From assembly GCA_019634625.1 (NCBI GenBank), contig JAHCBA010000042.1, positions 1 to 58,149 on the forward strand: 58,149 nucleotides of DNA. The letters are read 5' to 3'. A program made the position numbers and the translations under genes. The DNA is from Verrucomicrobiia bacterium. GTDB lineage: Bacteria > Verrucomicrobiota > Verrucomicrobiia > Limisphaerales > CAIMTB01. Of the stretch, positions 25,699-33,643 are shown piece by piece (within the stretch, counting starts at the first letter, position 1; every line of letters begins with the position of its first letter). The notes under the pieces were generated by a model. It had not been told where the DNA came from. It worked only from the letters and a program-made list of their open reading frames with translations, and did not search any database.

Positions 25699-27573
25699 TC
25701 AGTCGGGCCCGAATCCGGCAAGGTGCCGGCGCCGTTCGGATTCGGTCAGGGCGGCGGGCTGTTCGGATTTGAGGAGGAGATGGTTTTCGAGGACGAGGAT
25801 GTCCATGTCGGTGGCGAGGAAGCAGCGGAGGGCGTCTTCGGGGGTGCAGACAATGGGTTCGCCGCGGACGTTGAAGCTGGTGTTGACAAGGACGGGGCTG
25901 CCGGTGAGGGCGTGGAAGGCGCGGAGGAGCCGGTGGAGGCGGGGGTGGCGCGGGGCGTCCACGGTCTGGATGCGGGCGCTGTAATCGACGTGGGTGATGG
26001 CGGGGTAGCGGGAGCGGACGACCTGGACGCGCCGGCGGAGGTCGGGGTCGTCGCGAAGGGTGGCGGCGTCGGCGGGGGAGAGGGGGGTGCGGAGGGATTC
26101 GCGGACAGGGGCGACGAGGAGCATGTAGGGGCTTTGGCGGCCGGGTTCGAGGTCGAAGATTTCGTGGGCGTGTTCCTGAAGGACGATGGGGGCGAAGGGG
26201 CGGAAGCTTTCGCGGAATTTGATCTTGAGGTTGAGGGTGGCCTGGGTGCCGGGGTGGCGGGCGTCGGCAAGGATGCTGCGGGCGCCGAGGGCGCGGGGTC
26301 CGAATTCCATGGGGCCATGAAACCAGCCGACGACACGGCCGGCGTCGAGATGGCGGGCGACGACGTCGAGGAGGCCGGGTTCGTCGGGGTGATGATGGAA
26401 CGGGGTGCCGGTGCAGCGGAGGAGGTCCGCGATGGCGGTGTCGGGGAAGGAGGGACCGAGGAGGCTGCCGCGCTGGGCGTCGGTGTGGGTGTGGGTGTCG
26501 GTGCCGGCGGGGGTGCGGGGATTTTCGAGGAGTTGATGGTGGACGAAGAGGGCGGCGCCGAGGGCGCCCCCGGCATCGCCGGCGGCGGGTTGGATCCAGA
26601 GGTCGCGGAAGGGTCCCTCGCGGAGGAGGCGTCCGTTGGCGACGCAATTGAGGGCGACGCCGCCGGCGAGAACGAGTTGGTCGAGGCCGGTTTCGCGGTG
26701 CACATGGCGTCCGAGGCGGAGGAGGATGTCCTCGGTGACCGCCTGGATGCTGGCGGCGAGGTCCATGTGGCGGGGTTCGATGGGTTGGTCCGGGGAGCGT
26801 GGGGGGCCGCCGAAGAGCTGGTGGAAGGAGGGCCCGGTCATGGTGAGACCGTGGCAGTAGCGGAAGTGGTCCTGGTTGAGCCAGAAGCTGCCGTCGTCGC
26901 GAAGGTCGACGAGGTGTTCGCGGATGAGGGATTCGAAGCGGGGGCGTCCGTAGGAGGCGAGGCCCATGAGTTTGTATTCGCCGCTGTTGACCTTGAAGCC
27001 GCAGTAGTAGGTGAAGGCGGAGTAGAGGAGGCCGAGGGAATGGGGGAAGCGGATTTCGTGACGCAGTTCGAGGCGATGCTCATGGCCGGCGCCCCAGGCG
27101 GTGGTGGTCCATTCGCCGACGCCGTCGAGGGTGAGGATGGCGGCGTGGGGGAAGGGGCTGGGGAAGAAGGCGCTGGCGGCGTGGCTTTCGTGGTGGTCGG
27201 GGAAGACGAGGCGGGTGCGTGAGGGGAGGCTGAGTTCGCGGAGGAGGGTGCGTTTGATGTGGGCCTTTTCGCGGAGCCAGGTGGGGATGGCGAGGCGGAA
27301 GCTCGGGAAGCCGCGGGGCGCGAAGGCGAGGTAGGTTTCGATGAGGCGCTCGAACTTGACGAGGGGCTTTTCGTAGAAGGCGACGTAGTCGAGATCGCGG
27401 GCGGTGAGGGCGCCGGCTTCGAGGCAGAAGCGGACGGCGTGGGAGGGGAAGCGGGCGTCGTGTTTCCGCCGGGTGAAGCGTTCCTCCTGGGCGGCGGCGA
27501 CGATGCGTCCGTCCACCACGAGAGCGGCGGCGCTGTCGTGGTAGAAGGCGGAGATGCCGAGGATCTTCGCCAT
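25699..27573 (-). CDS. O-carbamoyltransferase (NodU/CmcH family)
   Basis: A 624-residue protein of the usual family length. It transfers a carbamoyl group from carbamoyl phosphate to a hydroxyl of a sugar or secondary metabolite, via carbamoyladenylate. Visible features are the N-terminal Kae1-like ASKHA fold (LGISAFYHDSAAALV, QEERFTRRKHDARFP, DHHESHAASAFF, LTLDGVGEW) and the C-terminal domain (GWFHGPMEFGPRALGARSIL, KFRESFRPFAP, LVNTSFNVRGEPIV). The metal-ligand histidines of the DHHxSH and YHDSA motifs are present. It is the second gene of a HAD-carbamoyltransferase-SxtJ-DUF5989 operon. The acceptor is unknown; a surface glycan or small metabolite are both possible. Confidence 0.92.
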   Translation of the reverse strand: MAKILGISAFYHDSAAALVVDGRIVAAAQEERFTRRKHDARFPSHAVRFCLEAGALTARDLDYVAFYEKPLVKFERLIETYLAFAPRGFPSFRLAIPTWLREKAHIKRTLLRELSLPSRTRLVFPDHHESHAASAFFPSPFPHAAILTLDGVGEWTTTAWGAGHEHRLELRHEIRFPHSLGLLYSAFTYYCGFKVNSGEYKLMGLASYGRPRFESLIREHLVDLRDDGSFWLNQDHFRYCHGLTMTGPSFHQLFGGPPRSPDQPIEPRHMDLAASIQAVTEDILLRLGRHVHRETGLDQLVLAGGVALNCVANGRLLREGPFRDLWIQPAAGDAGGALGAALFVHHQLLENPRTPAGTDTHTHTDAQRGSLLGPSFPDTAIADLLRCTGTPFHHHPDEPGLLDVVARHLDAGRVVGWFHGPMEFGPRALGARSILADARHPGTQATLNLKIKFRESFRPFAPIVLQEHAHEIFDLEPGRQSPYMLLVAPVRESLRTPLSPADAATLRDDPDLRRRVQVVRSRYPAITHVDYSARIQTVDAPRHPRLHRLLRAFHALTGSPVLVNTSFNVRGEPIVCTPEDALRCFLATDMDILVLENHLLLKSEQPAALTESERRRHLAGFGPD

Positions 27574-27588
27574 CAGGGGACGGGGGGG

Positions 27589-28146
27589 TCAGGAGGACGG
27601 GGGGCGGGCGAGGAGGCGGAGGGAGCCGACCTGGTCGGCGATCTCGAGGATCTTGTCCACGGCGGCGGCGAGGTCGGCGACGATGAAGTCGTGGTGTCCA
27701 TGGCCATTGCGATTGGAATGGAGGAGGACGGAGGTGGCCCCGGCGGCCTCGGCCATTTCGGCGTCCACCCAGCGGTCGCTGACGACGAAGCTGTGATCGA
27801 GGTCGATGCCGTGGCGGCGGGCGGCTTCGCGGAGGAGGCCGGGCCGGGGTTTGTGGCAGGGACAGGCGTCGTCGTGGGCGTGGGGACAGACGAGGACATC
27901 GATGAGGTCGAGGCGTTGGGTCAGGAGGGCGTGCATGCGGTCGAGGTCATCGCGGGACGGGGTACCGGAGGTGACGCCGGGCTGGTTGGTGGTGGCGAAG
28001 AGGTAGAAGCCGGCATCGCGAAGCCGGGTCAAGGGTTCCCGGGCCTGGTCGAGGACATGAAATTCATCGAGGGTCACGGGGGTGCCGTTGCCGGAGCCCG
28101 GTTGGACCAGGATCCCATCCCGTTCGAAGAATACGGCGGCTCTCAT
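27589..28146 (-). CDS. GmhB-like HAD phosphatase with an altered nucleophile position
   Basis: A 185-residue HAD-IIIA protein like D-glycero-D-manno-heptose-1,7-bisphosphate phosphatase. It has the TTNQPGV motif II, the zinc loop CPHAHDDACPC (C87, H89, C95, C97), KPRPGLL (motif III Lys) and VVSDRWVDAEMA (motif IV Asp). Motif I, however, reads FFERDGIL: the nucleophile Asp (normally D-x-D-G-T) is Glu8, while the acid/base Asp10 is kept and Thr is Ile. HAD phosphatases usually need Asp here, so activity is doubtful or different. It stands 15 bases before the carbamoyltransferase and is the first gene of that operon. Confidence 0.8.
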   Translation of the reverse strand: MRAAVFFERDGILVQPGSGNGTPVTLDEFHVLDQAREPLTRLRDAGFYLFATTNQPGVTSGTPSRDDLDRMHALLTQRLDLIDVLVCPHAHDDACPCHKPRPGLLREAARRHGIDLDHSFVVSDRWVDAEMAEAAGATSVLLHSNRNGHGHHDFIVADLAAAVDKILEIADQVGSLRLLARPPSS

Positions 28147-28238
28147 GGCGGTGAAATCCTGTCGCGGTGTCGCGGGAGGCCACAACAGAAAAGACGTTCG
28201 TGCTTCTGCGGGTTGGGGTGGGCGGATAGGGTCCGGCG

Positions 28239-28853
28239 ATGCCGATCGACGCATGTTTTCCGACGAGCATCTATCGTGCGGGGTTGACGGGGGAGGTGGG
28301 GGAATTGAACGCGGCGTTGCTGGACGAGTGCCGGCGGTGGCGGGCACTGGACCGGGCGGGGCGGGAATGGTCGGCGGCGAACTACCCGGGGGGATACACC
28401 TCGTACGGGTCGCTGTGCCGGCTGCACCGGATGTCCCCGGTGTTTGCGGATCTCGAGGGGCGGTTGGACCGGCATGTGCGGCGGTTTGCGAAGCATCTGG
28501 AGTTCGATCTGACCGACCGGTCGCTGACGATGACCGACTGCTGGATCAACATGATGCCGCGGGGGACGGCGCACGGTCTGCATCTGCATCCGTTGTCCAC
28601 GGTGAGCGGGACGTACTATGTGAAGACGCCGAAGGGCTGTTCGCGGCTGAAGTTCGAGGATCCGCGGCTGAGCCGGTTCATGGCGGCGCCGCCGCGGGTG
28701 GCGGAGCCGCGGCCGGAGAACCGGACCTTCGTGTCGTATCCGGCGGAGGCGGGGGGGGTGATCCTGTTCGAGAGCTGGTTGCGACACGAGGTGGCGGCGA
28801 ACCGTTCGGCCGGGGAGCGGGTGAGCATCAGTTTCAACTACGGCTGGTTCTGA
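28239..28853 (+). CDS. TIGR02466-family 2-oxoglutarate/Fe(II)-type oxygenase
   Basis: A 204-residue protein with the layout of the TIGR02466 group: an N-terminal FPTSIYRAGL start, the WINMMPRGTAHGLHLHPLST segment carrying the first Fe-ligand His, SGTYYV, then LFESWLRHEVAAN (second His) and GERVSISFNYGWF with the Arg that would hold 2-oxoglutarate. The substrate is unknown. It is divergent from the HAD-carbamoyltransferase operon (92 bases between starts) and probably belongs to the same pathway. Its stop codon TGA is also the left target duplication of the MITE at 28854. Confidence 0.8.
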   Translation: MPIDACFPTSIYRAGLTGEVGELNAALLDECRRWRALDRAGREWSAANYPGGYTSYGSLCRLHRMSPVFADLEGRLDRHVRRFAKHLEFDLTDRSLTMTDCWINMMPRGTAHGLHLHPLSTVSGTYYVKTPKGCSRLKFEDPRLSRFMAAPPRVAEPRPENRTFVSYPAEAGGVILFESWLRHEVAANRSAGERVSISFNYGWF

Positions 28854-28902
28854 GAGCCTGTCTGAAAACTGGAAGGGCCCCTTCCAGTTTTCAGACAGGC
28901 TC
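28854..28902. mobile_element. Minimal MITE: near-perfect 49-bp hairpin with TGA duplication
   Basis: The left end GAGCCTGTCTGAAAACTGG and the right end are complementary over about 23 bases with a 3-base centre, so the element is practically only its two ends. TGA precedes it (28851-28853) and follows it (28903-28905), giving a 3-bp TNA-type target duplication as in IS5-family (IS1031-like) elements. It separates the oxygenase stop from the convergent ispA, so as RNA it could serve as a bidirectional terminator-like hairpin, although there is no long T run. Confidence 0.82.
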
Positions 28903-28922
28903 TGAGGCCCGGGTCCGGCGGG

Positions 28923-29849
28923 TCAACGATCGCGGCGGAGGAGGAAATCGGCGAGGGCTTCGAGGGCGGTGGCGGCGCCGCGGAACGGCTTGAGGGCGGC
29001 GAAGGCGCGGGCGGTCAGGCGTTCGGCGACCTTGCGGGACGGTTCGAGCCCGAGGATGGAGGGGTAGGTGGCCTTTTCGGCGCGGACATCCTTGCCGGCG
29101 GTTTTGCCGAGGGTTTCGGTGGACTGGGTGACGTCGAGGATGTCGTCGATGACCTGAAAGGCGAGGCCGACGTGGTAACCGAAGTCGGCGAGGGCCTTGA
29201 GGCGGGCGGGGGTGGCATTGGCGCTCATACCGCCGAGGCAGGCGGAGGCGCGAAGGAGGGCGGAGGTTTTGCGTTCGTGGATGTAGCGGAGCTGGGGGAC
29301 GGTGAGGCGGCGGCCCTCGCCTTCGAGGTCGGCGACCTGGCCGGCGATGAGTTCGCGGGAGCCGGCGGCGCTGGCGAGTTCGCGGATCTGGAGGGCCACG
29401 GGATACCGGGGACGGGCGGGGGCCTGGGCGAGGATCTCGAAGGCAGCGGTGAGGAGGGCATCACCGGCGAGGATGGCGACCCCTTCGCCGAAGACCTTGT
29501 GATTGGTCGGCTTGCCGCGCCGGAAGTCGTCGTTGTCCATGGCCGGCAGGTCATCATGGATGAGCGAGTAGGTATGGATGCACTCGACGGCGCAGGCGGC
29601 GGGGAGGGCGTCGTCGGGGTTGCCGCCGCAGGCTTCGGCGGCGGCGAGGACGAGGGCGGGCCGGATCCGTTTGCCGCCGGCGAAGAGGCTGTAGTGCATG
29701 GCCCGATGGAGGGTGGCAGGGCGCGTGGCGGGAGGGGGGAGCCAGCGGCGCAGGGCTGCATTCACCGCGTCGGTGCGGGAGGCCAGGTAGGATGGGAGGT
29801 CGAACTGGACGGTCGGCGGCGCGGCGCGCCGGGAAGCCAAAGGCGCCAT
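28923..29849 (-). CDS. ispA: Short-chain polyprenyl diphosphate synthase (farnesyl/geranylgeranyl type)
   Basis: A 308-residue trans-isoprenyl diphosphate synthase. GGKRIRPALVL binds the diphosphate; the first Asp-rich motif is DDLPAMD (D99, D100, D105); the second is DDILD in the segment FQVIDDILDVTQS. The GKTAGKD segment after it is typical of the IspA group. It condenses isopentenyl diphosphate with allylic diphosphates to give C15 or C20 products for quinones, bactoprenol and other lipids. Chain length cannot be read off reliably. The start at 29849 gives the usual length; an upstream in-frame extension is low complexity. Confidence 0.88.
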   Translation of the reverse strand: MAPLASRRAAPPTVQFDLPSYLASRTDAVNAALRRWLPPPATRPATLHRAMHYSLFAGGKRIRPALVLAAAEACGGNPDDALPAACAVECIHTYSLIHDDLPAMDNDDFRRGKPTNHKVFGEGVAILAGDALLTAAFEILAQAPARPRYPVALQIRELASAAGSRELIAGQVADLEGEGRRLTVPQLRYIHERKTSALLRASACLGGMSANATPARLKALADFGYHVGLAFQVIDDILDVTQSTETLGKTAGKDVRAEKATYPSILGLEPSRKVAERLTARAFAALKPFRGAATALEALADFLLRRDR

Positions 29850-29972
29850 GGGTAAGGTGGTTGTAGGGAGGGCCGGGGCTGAGCGGCAAGCGTTTCCGGC
29901 AAGTTTGGCATTGCCCGGTGCCTTGGGACCCGCATTATCGCCGTCCGCTGCAAGAGGCGGCAACCGTTTGAT

Positions 29973-30263
29973 TTGACCGTGAATATTGAATTGATGCGAC
30001 AGGCCACGGAGAAGGTCGGGAGTCCCCATGTGCTGGTGAATCTGGTTTCCCGCCGGGTCCGGCAGCTCAATGGCGGCGGCGGTGGCATGGGGCGGCCGCT
30101 GGTCTCCAAGACCGGGGGGTTGGGAGTGGCCGACGTGGCGTTGGTGGAGATTCTCGAGGACAAGATCACCTGGGAACCGGCCCTGGACGAGATCGAGGCC
30201 GAGACCACCCGCAAGCGGCGGCGTCGGAGTTCGGGATCGTCAGCGTCTTCCGGAGCGGCCTGA
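29973..30263 (+). CDS. rpoZ: DNA-directed RNA polymerase omega subunit
   Basis: A 96-residue protein with the omega core: VGSPHVLVNLVSRRVRQLNG, then VADVALVEILEDKITWE. Omega helps assembly of the beta' subunit. An insert of Gly/Met-rich sequence lies between the two conserved blocks and the tail is basic and Ser-rich. The start is uncertain: TTG at 29973, GTG at 29979 or ATG at 29994 are all in frame, and only the first has a weak purine-rich stretch (AAGAGGCGG) at suitable distance. Confidence 0.82.
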   Translation: MTVNIELMRQATEKVGSPHVLVNLVSRRVRQLNGGGGGMGRPLVSKTGGLGVADVALVEILEDKITWEPALDEIEAETTRKRRRRSSGSSASSGAA

Positions 30264-30388
30264 CGGTTGGCCTGGCGCGGGTGGCGCGAGTCTTGCCGCA
30301 GATCTCTGTGCAGGGGCCCCGGGGTATCCGGGGCTTTTCGTTTGGGGCGACTTACCCTCAACCTACCCTCAACCTACCTGCTCACCGA

Positions 30389-30844
30389 ATGGCCGACATT
30401 GTCACCAACGCGAAGGCGCGGCGCGACTACCACATTCTCGACACCTTCGAGGCGGGGATTGTGCTGCGCGGCACGGAGGTGAAGGCGCTCCGGGCGGGGT
30501 TGGGGCAGATCGCCGACGCCTTTGCCCGGGTGGAGAACGGGGAGGTGTGGCTGCATAACGCGCACATCGACGAATACAGCTTCGGCAACCGCCAGAACCA
30601 CGCTCCCAAGGCGCCCCGGAAGCTGCTCCTTCGGAAGCCCGAGATCCGCAAGCTCCTCGAGTTGGGCGCGATCAAGGGCCAGGCTCTGATCCCGCTTTCC
30701 TTCTATTGGAAAAACGGTCGGGTCAAGGTGGCGCTCGGCGTCGGGCGGGGAAAACGGGAGTTCGACAAGCGGGAGGATCTGAAGCGGCGGGATTCCGAGC
30801 GCGAATTGAGGCGGACCCTCAGTCACCGGCTGCCGGGAGGGTAG
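30389..30844 (+). CDS. smpB: SsrA-binding protein SmpB
   Basis: A 151-residue protein with all SmpB landmarks: NAKARRDYHILDTFEAGIVL, GTEVKALRAG, VWLHNAHIDEYSFGNR, H-x-P-x-x-x-RKLLL, and the basic C-terminal tail KREFDKREDLKRRDSERELR that enters the decoding centre. SmpB brings alanyl-tmRNA to stalled ribosomes. Its RNA partner, ssrA, lies 2.8 kb away on the other strand (33644-33997). The start at 30389 gives the family length. Confidence 0.96.
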   Translation: MADIVTNAKARRDYHILDTFEAGIVLRGTEVKALRAGLGQIADAFARVENGEVWLHNAHIDEYSFGNRQNHAPKAPRKLLLRKPEIRKLLELGAIKGQALIPLSFYWKNGRVKVALGVGRGKREFDKREDLKRRDSERELRRTLSHRLPGG

Positions 30845-30973
30845 GGCGCCTTGCGACAATTCGCGGATGCGCCCGGGCGGAGGGGAGACTTCTGCAACCT
30901 GGGGTGGCGACCCCGGGTGCTGGGTGCGCCGGGGCCGCTGGCCCCGGAACTTCATTCCAAACCGAATCCTACC

Positions 30974-31534
30974 ATGAACAAGTTCATTCCTTCCGCCCTG
31001 ACTGTCGCCGCGCTGTTGCTGGCCACCCCGCTGGCCTTGCGGGCCGCCGAACCCCTGCCGGGATTTGTGGATTTCGGATCCTTCGTGCCGGACGGATCCG
31101 GAGGTCCGTTTGTCGAGGTCAACATTGGTCCGTCGCTGATCGGCCTGGTGGCCCGCCTGGCGGAGAAGACGGAGCCTGACGTGACCGAACTCCTGCGCGG
31201 GTTGAAGGCCGTGCGGGTGAACGTGATCGGTGTCAGCGACGCCAACCGGGCGGAGGTGGACGCCCGATTGACGAAGATCCGGGCGGACCTGGCGGTGGGC
31301 GGATGGGAGCGGGTGGTGAGTGTCCAGGAGGGGAAGCAGGATGTTGGAGTGTATCTCAAGCAACGCGGCGAGGAGGCGATCGAAGGGGTGGTGGTTACGG
31401 TCATTGGCGCGGGCAGGGAGGCGGTCTTCGTGAACATCGTCGGGGACATCCGTCCCGAGCGGATCGCGGAGGTGGCTGAGAAGCTGAACATCGCGCCGTT
31501 GAAGAAGGTGATGGGATCCTTGGGCAAGTCGTGA
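30974..31534 (+). CDS. DUF4252-type secreted protein
   Basis: A 186-residue exported protein: signal peptide FIPSALTVAALLLATPLALRA (in part; cleavage near residue 25), then a domain with paired strands (VNVIGVSDANRAEVDARLTK ... GWERVVSVQEGKQDVGVYLK) and the closing VNIVGDIRPERIAEVAEKLN. This layout fits the DUF4252 family. Function unknown. It is followed 31 bases later by a membrane protein of unknown family in the same direction, with which it may act. Confidence 0.65.
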   Translation: MNKFIPSALTVAALLLATPLALRAAEPLPGFVDFGSFVPDGSGGPFVEVNIGPSLIGLVARLAEKTEPDVTELLRGLKAVRVNVIGVSDANRAEVDARLTKIRADLAVGGWERVVSVQEGKQDVGVYLKQRGEEAIEGVVVTVIGAGREAVFVNIVGDIRPERIAEVAEKLNIAPLKKVMGSLGKS

Positions 31535-31565
31535 CTCGATCCCTGGTGGACCGGGTGGCGCCCCA

Positions 31566-32216
31566 ATGACGATCGGACCTTCCATTCCAACCGGGACTTC
31601 GAAGATGTCCTCGCGATCCTGCCGTTTCCCGTGGCGTCCCCTGATGGTGGGGGGCGCGGTCCTTCTGGCGGCGGTGTTGGGGACGCTGGTGCTTTCCTTC
31701 CGGATGGGCGGGGAGGCGAGGGTGGTGAGGGAGGCGGTCGTCAGGGCGGATGCGTCGGGATGGGAGCGGCGCATCGAATTGGGGCTGGGCCGGGTTCCGG
31801 TGGCGCTCGTGCGGGGGGTGGCGGGATGGTTTCCGTTGCCGCCGGAGGCCCGGGCTGGATTGGAAGCCATCCAGTGGGGGGATGTGGGTGTGTACCGCCG
31901 GCGGTCCGGGGAGGGAAGGGCGGATGGAGCGGGCCTGATCCGCGGGGCGACGCGAGCCATGGCGCAGCGGGGATGGGAGGCGGCGGTGACGGTCCATGAA
32001 CCCGGGCGGACGGTGCTGGTATTCGTTCCGGGGAAGGCGGAACGGGGATGGGGATTGCGGGCCTGCGTGGTGGTTTTGTGCGGGGAGGATCTGGTGGTGG
32101 CATCGGGGCGGGTGGACGGGGCTCCGCTGATGCCGTTGCTGGAGTTGCCGTGGGAGCCGGGGGTGGGTTGGAAGCTGGACGGCGCCGGGGGGCTTGGCAG
32201 GATGGCGGGACTGTGA
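31566..32216 (+). CDS. Hypothetical protein with one N-terminal membrane span
   Basis: A 216-residue protein with one hydrophobic span (about residues 26-44, PLMVGGAVLLAAVLGTLVL). The rest is predicted outside and Arg/Gly/Val-rich, without a motif I know. It holds two regions of similar character (ARVVREAVVRADASGWERRI and GWEAAVTVHEPGRTVLVFVP), which resemble the GWE-x-V pattern of the preceding DUF4252 protein, so it may be a distant relative. Codon pattern (strong G/C at third positions) supports coding. Confidence 0.6.
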   Translation: MTIGPSIPTGTSKMSSRSCRFPWRPLMVGGAVLLAAVLGTLVLSFRMGGEARVVREAVVRADASGWERRIELGLGRVPVALVRGVAGWFPLPPEARAGLEAIQWGDVGVYRRRSGEGRADGAGLIRGATRAMAQRGWEAAVTVHEPGRTVLVFVPGKAERGWGLRACVVVLCGEDLVVASGRVDGAPLMPLLELPWEPGVGWKLDGAGGLGRMAGL

Positions 32217-32303
32217 CGCGGAAGACGACATGGAGCGGGACGGGCCGGGGAGGGGTGGTTCATGGGGCGCGGCGTGCGTTGCGGGAGGGGTAAGGGGTGC
32301 GGC

Positions 32304-33284
32304 ATGGATTTCCTGACGGCGCTGTTTTCGAATCTGTGCACGCCCGCGGTGCTGTTTTTCGCCCTGGGCGTGGCAGCGGCGGTCTTGCGGAGCGATCTGA
32401 AGTTTCCCGAGCCGTTCTACGTGGCGTTGACGGTGTATTTGCTGGTGGCCATCGGCTTCAAGGGCGGGGTGTCGCTGGCGGAGGCTGGGCTGGGGCGGGT
32501 GCTGCTGCCGGGTCTGGCGGCGTTGGGGCTGGGGGCGGCCATCCCATTGTGGACCTATCCGATCCTGCGGGTGGCGGGGAGGATGTCGGCGGTGGATGCG
32601 GCAGCGGTGGCCGCCCACTACGGATCGGTGAGCGCGGTGACGTTCATCGCGGCGACCAACTATCTGAAGTCGATCGGGGTGGCGTACGAGAACCATGCGA
32701 CCGCGTTGCTGGCGGTGATGGAATCGCCGGCCATTCTCACCGGCGTGCTGCTGGCGCGGTTGGCAGGGAGATCGGGCGGGGCGACTACGGGGGCGCCGGT
32801 GATGGAGGCGGTGCGGGAGGCCATGCTGGGGCGGAGCGTCATTCTTCTGGTGGGAGGGCTGGTGGTGGGGGCGTTGAGCGGTGAGGAGGGGATGGCGAAG
32901 GTCGAGGCGTTCTTCGTGGCGCCGTTCCAGGGGGTGCTGGCGTTGTTTCTTCTCGAGATGGGGACGGTGGCGGGGCGCCGGTTGGGGGATTTGCGCAAGG
33001 TTGGGGCGTTCCTGGTGGGATTTGGGCTGGTGATGCCGGTGGTGCACGGGATGGTGGGGGTGATCGTGGGGCATTGGGCCGGCCTTGAGCTGGGCGGGGC
33101 CACGCTGTTTGGCGTGCTGGCGGCGAGCGCGTCGTACATCGCCGCGCCGGCGGCCATCCGGATGTCGCTGCCGGAGGCGAACCCGACGTACTACCTGACG
33201 GCGTCGCTGGCGATCACCTTTCCGTTCAACATCGCGCTGGGGATTCCGCTGTATTACTCGATGGCGCGGTGGTGGTATTCGTGA
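32304..33284 (+). CDS. sbtA: SbtA-family Na+-dependent bicarbonate transporter
   Basis: A 326-residue membrane protein with about ten spans in two inverted halves. FSNLCTPAVLFFALGVAAAV, KFPEPFYVALTVYLLVAIGF and KGGVSL are typical of SbtA, and the second half has the equivalent GLVMPVVHGMVG and ASASYIAAPAAIR segments. In cyanobacteria SbtA takes up bicarbonate with sodium. The PII-like gene 22 bases downstream matches the regulator SbtB, which strengthens the call. The start at 32304 follows a GGGAGGGGTAAGGGG purine-rich stretch. Whether the substrate is bicarbonate in a non-photosynthetic host is inferred. Confidence 0.85.
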   Translation: MDFLTALFSNLCTPAVLFFALGVAAAVLRSDLKFPEPFYVALTVYLLVAIGFKGGVSLAEAGLGRVLLPGLAALGLGAAIPLWTYPILRVAGRMSAVDAAAVAAHYGSVSAVTFIAATNYLKSIGVAYENHATALLAVMESPAILTGVLLARLAGRSGGATTGAPVMEAVREAMLGRSVILLVGGLVVGALSGEEGMAKVEAFFVAPFQGVLALFLLEMGTVAGRRLGDLRKVGAFLVGFGLVMPVVHGMVGVIVGHWAGLELGGATLFGVLAASASYIAAPAAIRMSLPEANPTYYLTASLAITFPFNIALGIPLYYSMARWWYS

Positions 33285-33306
33285 GACAGCGATGACACTG
33301 CACCCC

Positions 33307-33594
33307 ATGAAGCTGGTGACGGTGGTAGCGGAGGCGTACGCGCGGGAGCCGGTCCTGAAGATCCTGAAAGAGACGGGAGCGCACGGGTGGACGCTGTTCA
33401 CCGTGGAGGGGGACGGGGCGCGAGGGCAGCGGCCGGGGGACATCCGTGAGTTTGCGAACATCCAGATTGAGGCGGTGGTGACGCCAGAGGTATCGGAGCG
33501 GTTGCTGGAGCGGCTCGAGCGGGACTTGTTCCCGCGATACGGCATGATTGCGTTCGAATCGGATGTGCGGGTGCTGCGGCGGGAGAAGTTCTGA
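33307..33594 (+). CDS. sbtB: SbtB-like PII-family regulator of SbtA
   Basis: A 95-residue PII-like protein: KLVTVVAEAYAREPVLKILK, GAHGWTLFTV, a T-loop (EGDGARGQRPGDIREF), then ANIQIEAVV and RYGMIAFESDVRVLR. The GD/K-G-x-R T-loop and the A-N-I-x-x-E strand are as in SbtB, which binds adenine nucleotides including cAMP and gates SbtA. The C-terminal Cys-containing R-loop of some cyanobacterial SbtBs is absent; the chain stops soon after the last strand. It is translated from the sbtA transcript. Confidence 0.82.
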   Translation: MKLVTVVAEAYAREPVLKILKETGAHGWTLFTVEGDGARGQRPGDIREFANIQIEAVVTPEVSERLLERLERDLFPRYGMIAFESDVRVLRREKF

Positions 33595-33643
33595 GGGCGG
33601 GTAGGGAAGGGGAAATGGGGAAGGGGAAGTGGGAAAGGGGAAG

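Noticed and set aside
25723-28287. Long open frames on the plus strand opposite the carbamoyltransferase and HAD genes
   Set aside because: They encode Gly/Glu/Val/Ala-rich sequence typical of the antisense of GC-rich genes, and the minus-strand products are recognised families.
28854-28902. Simple rho-independent terminator only
   Set aside because: The same ends recur at 38645 with target duplications, so it is a mobile element first; it also lacks a T run.
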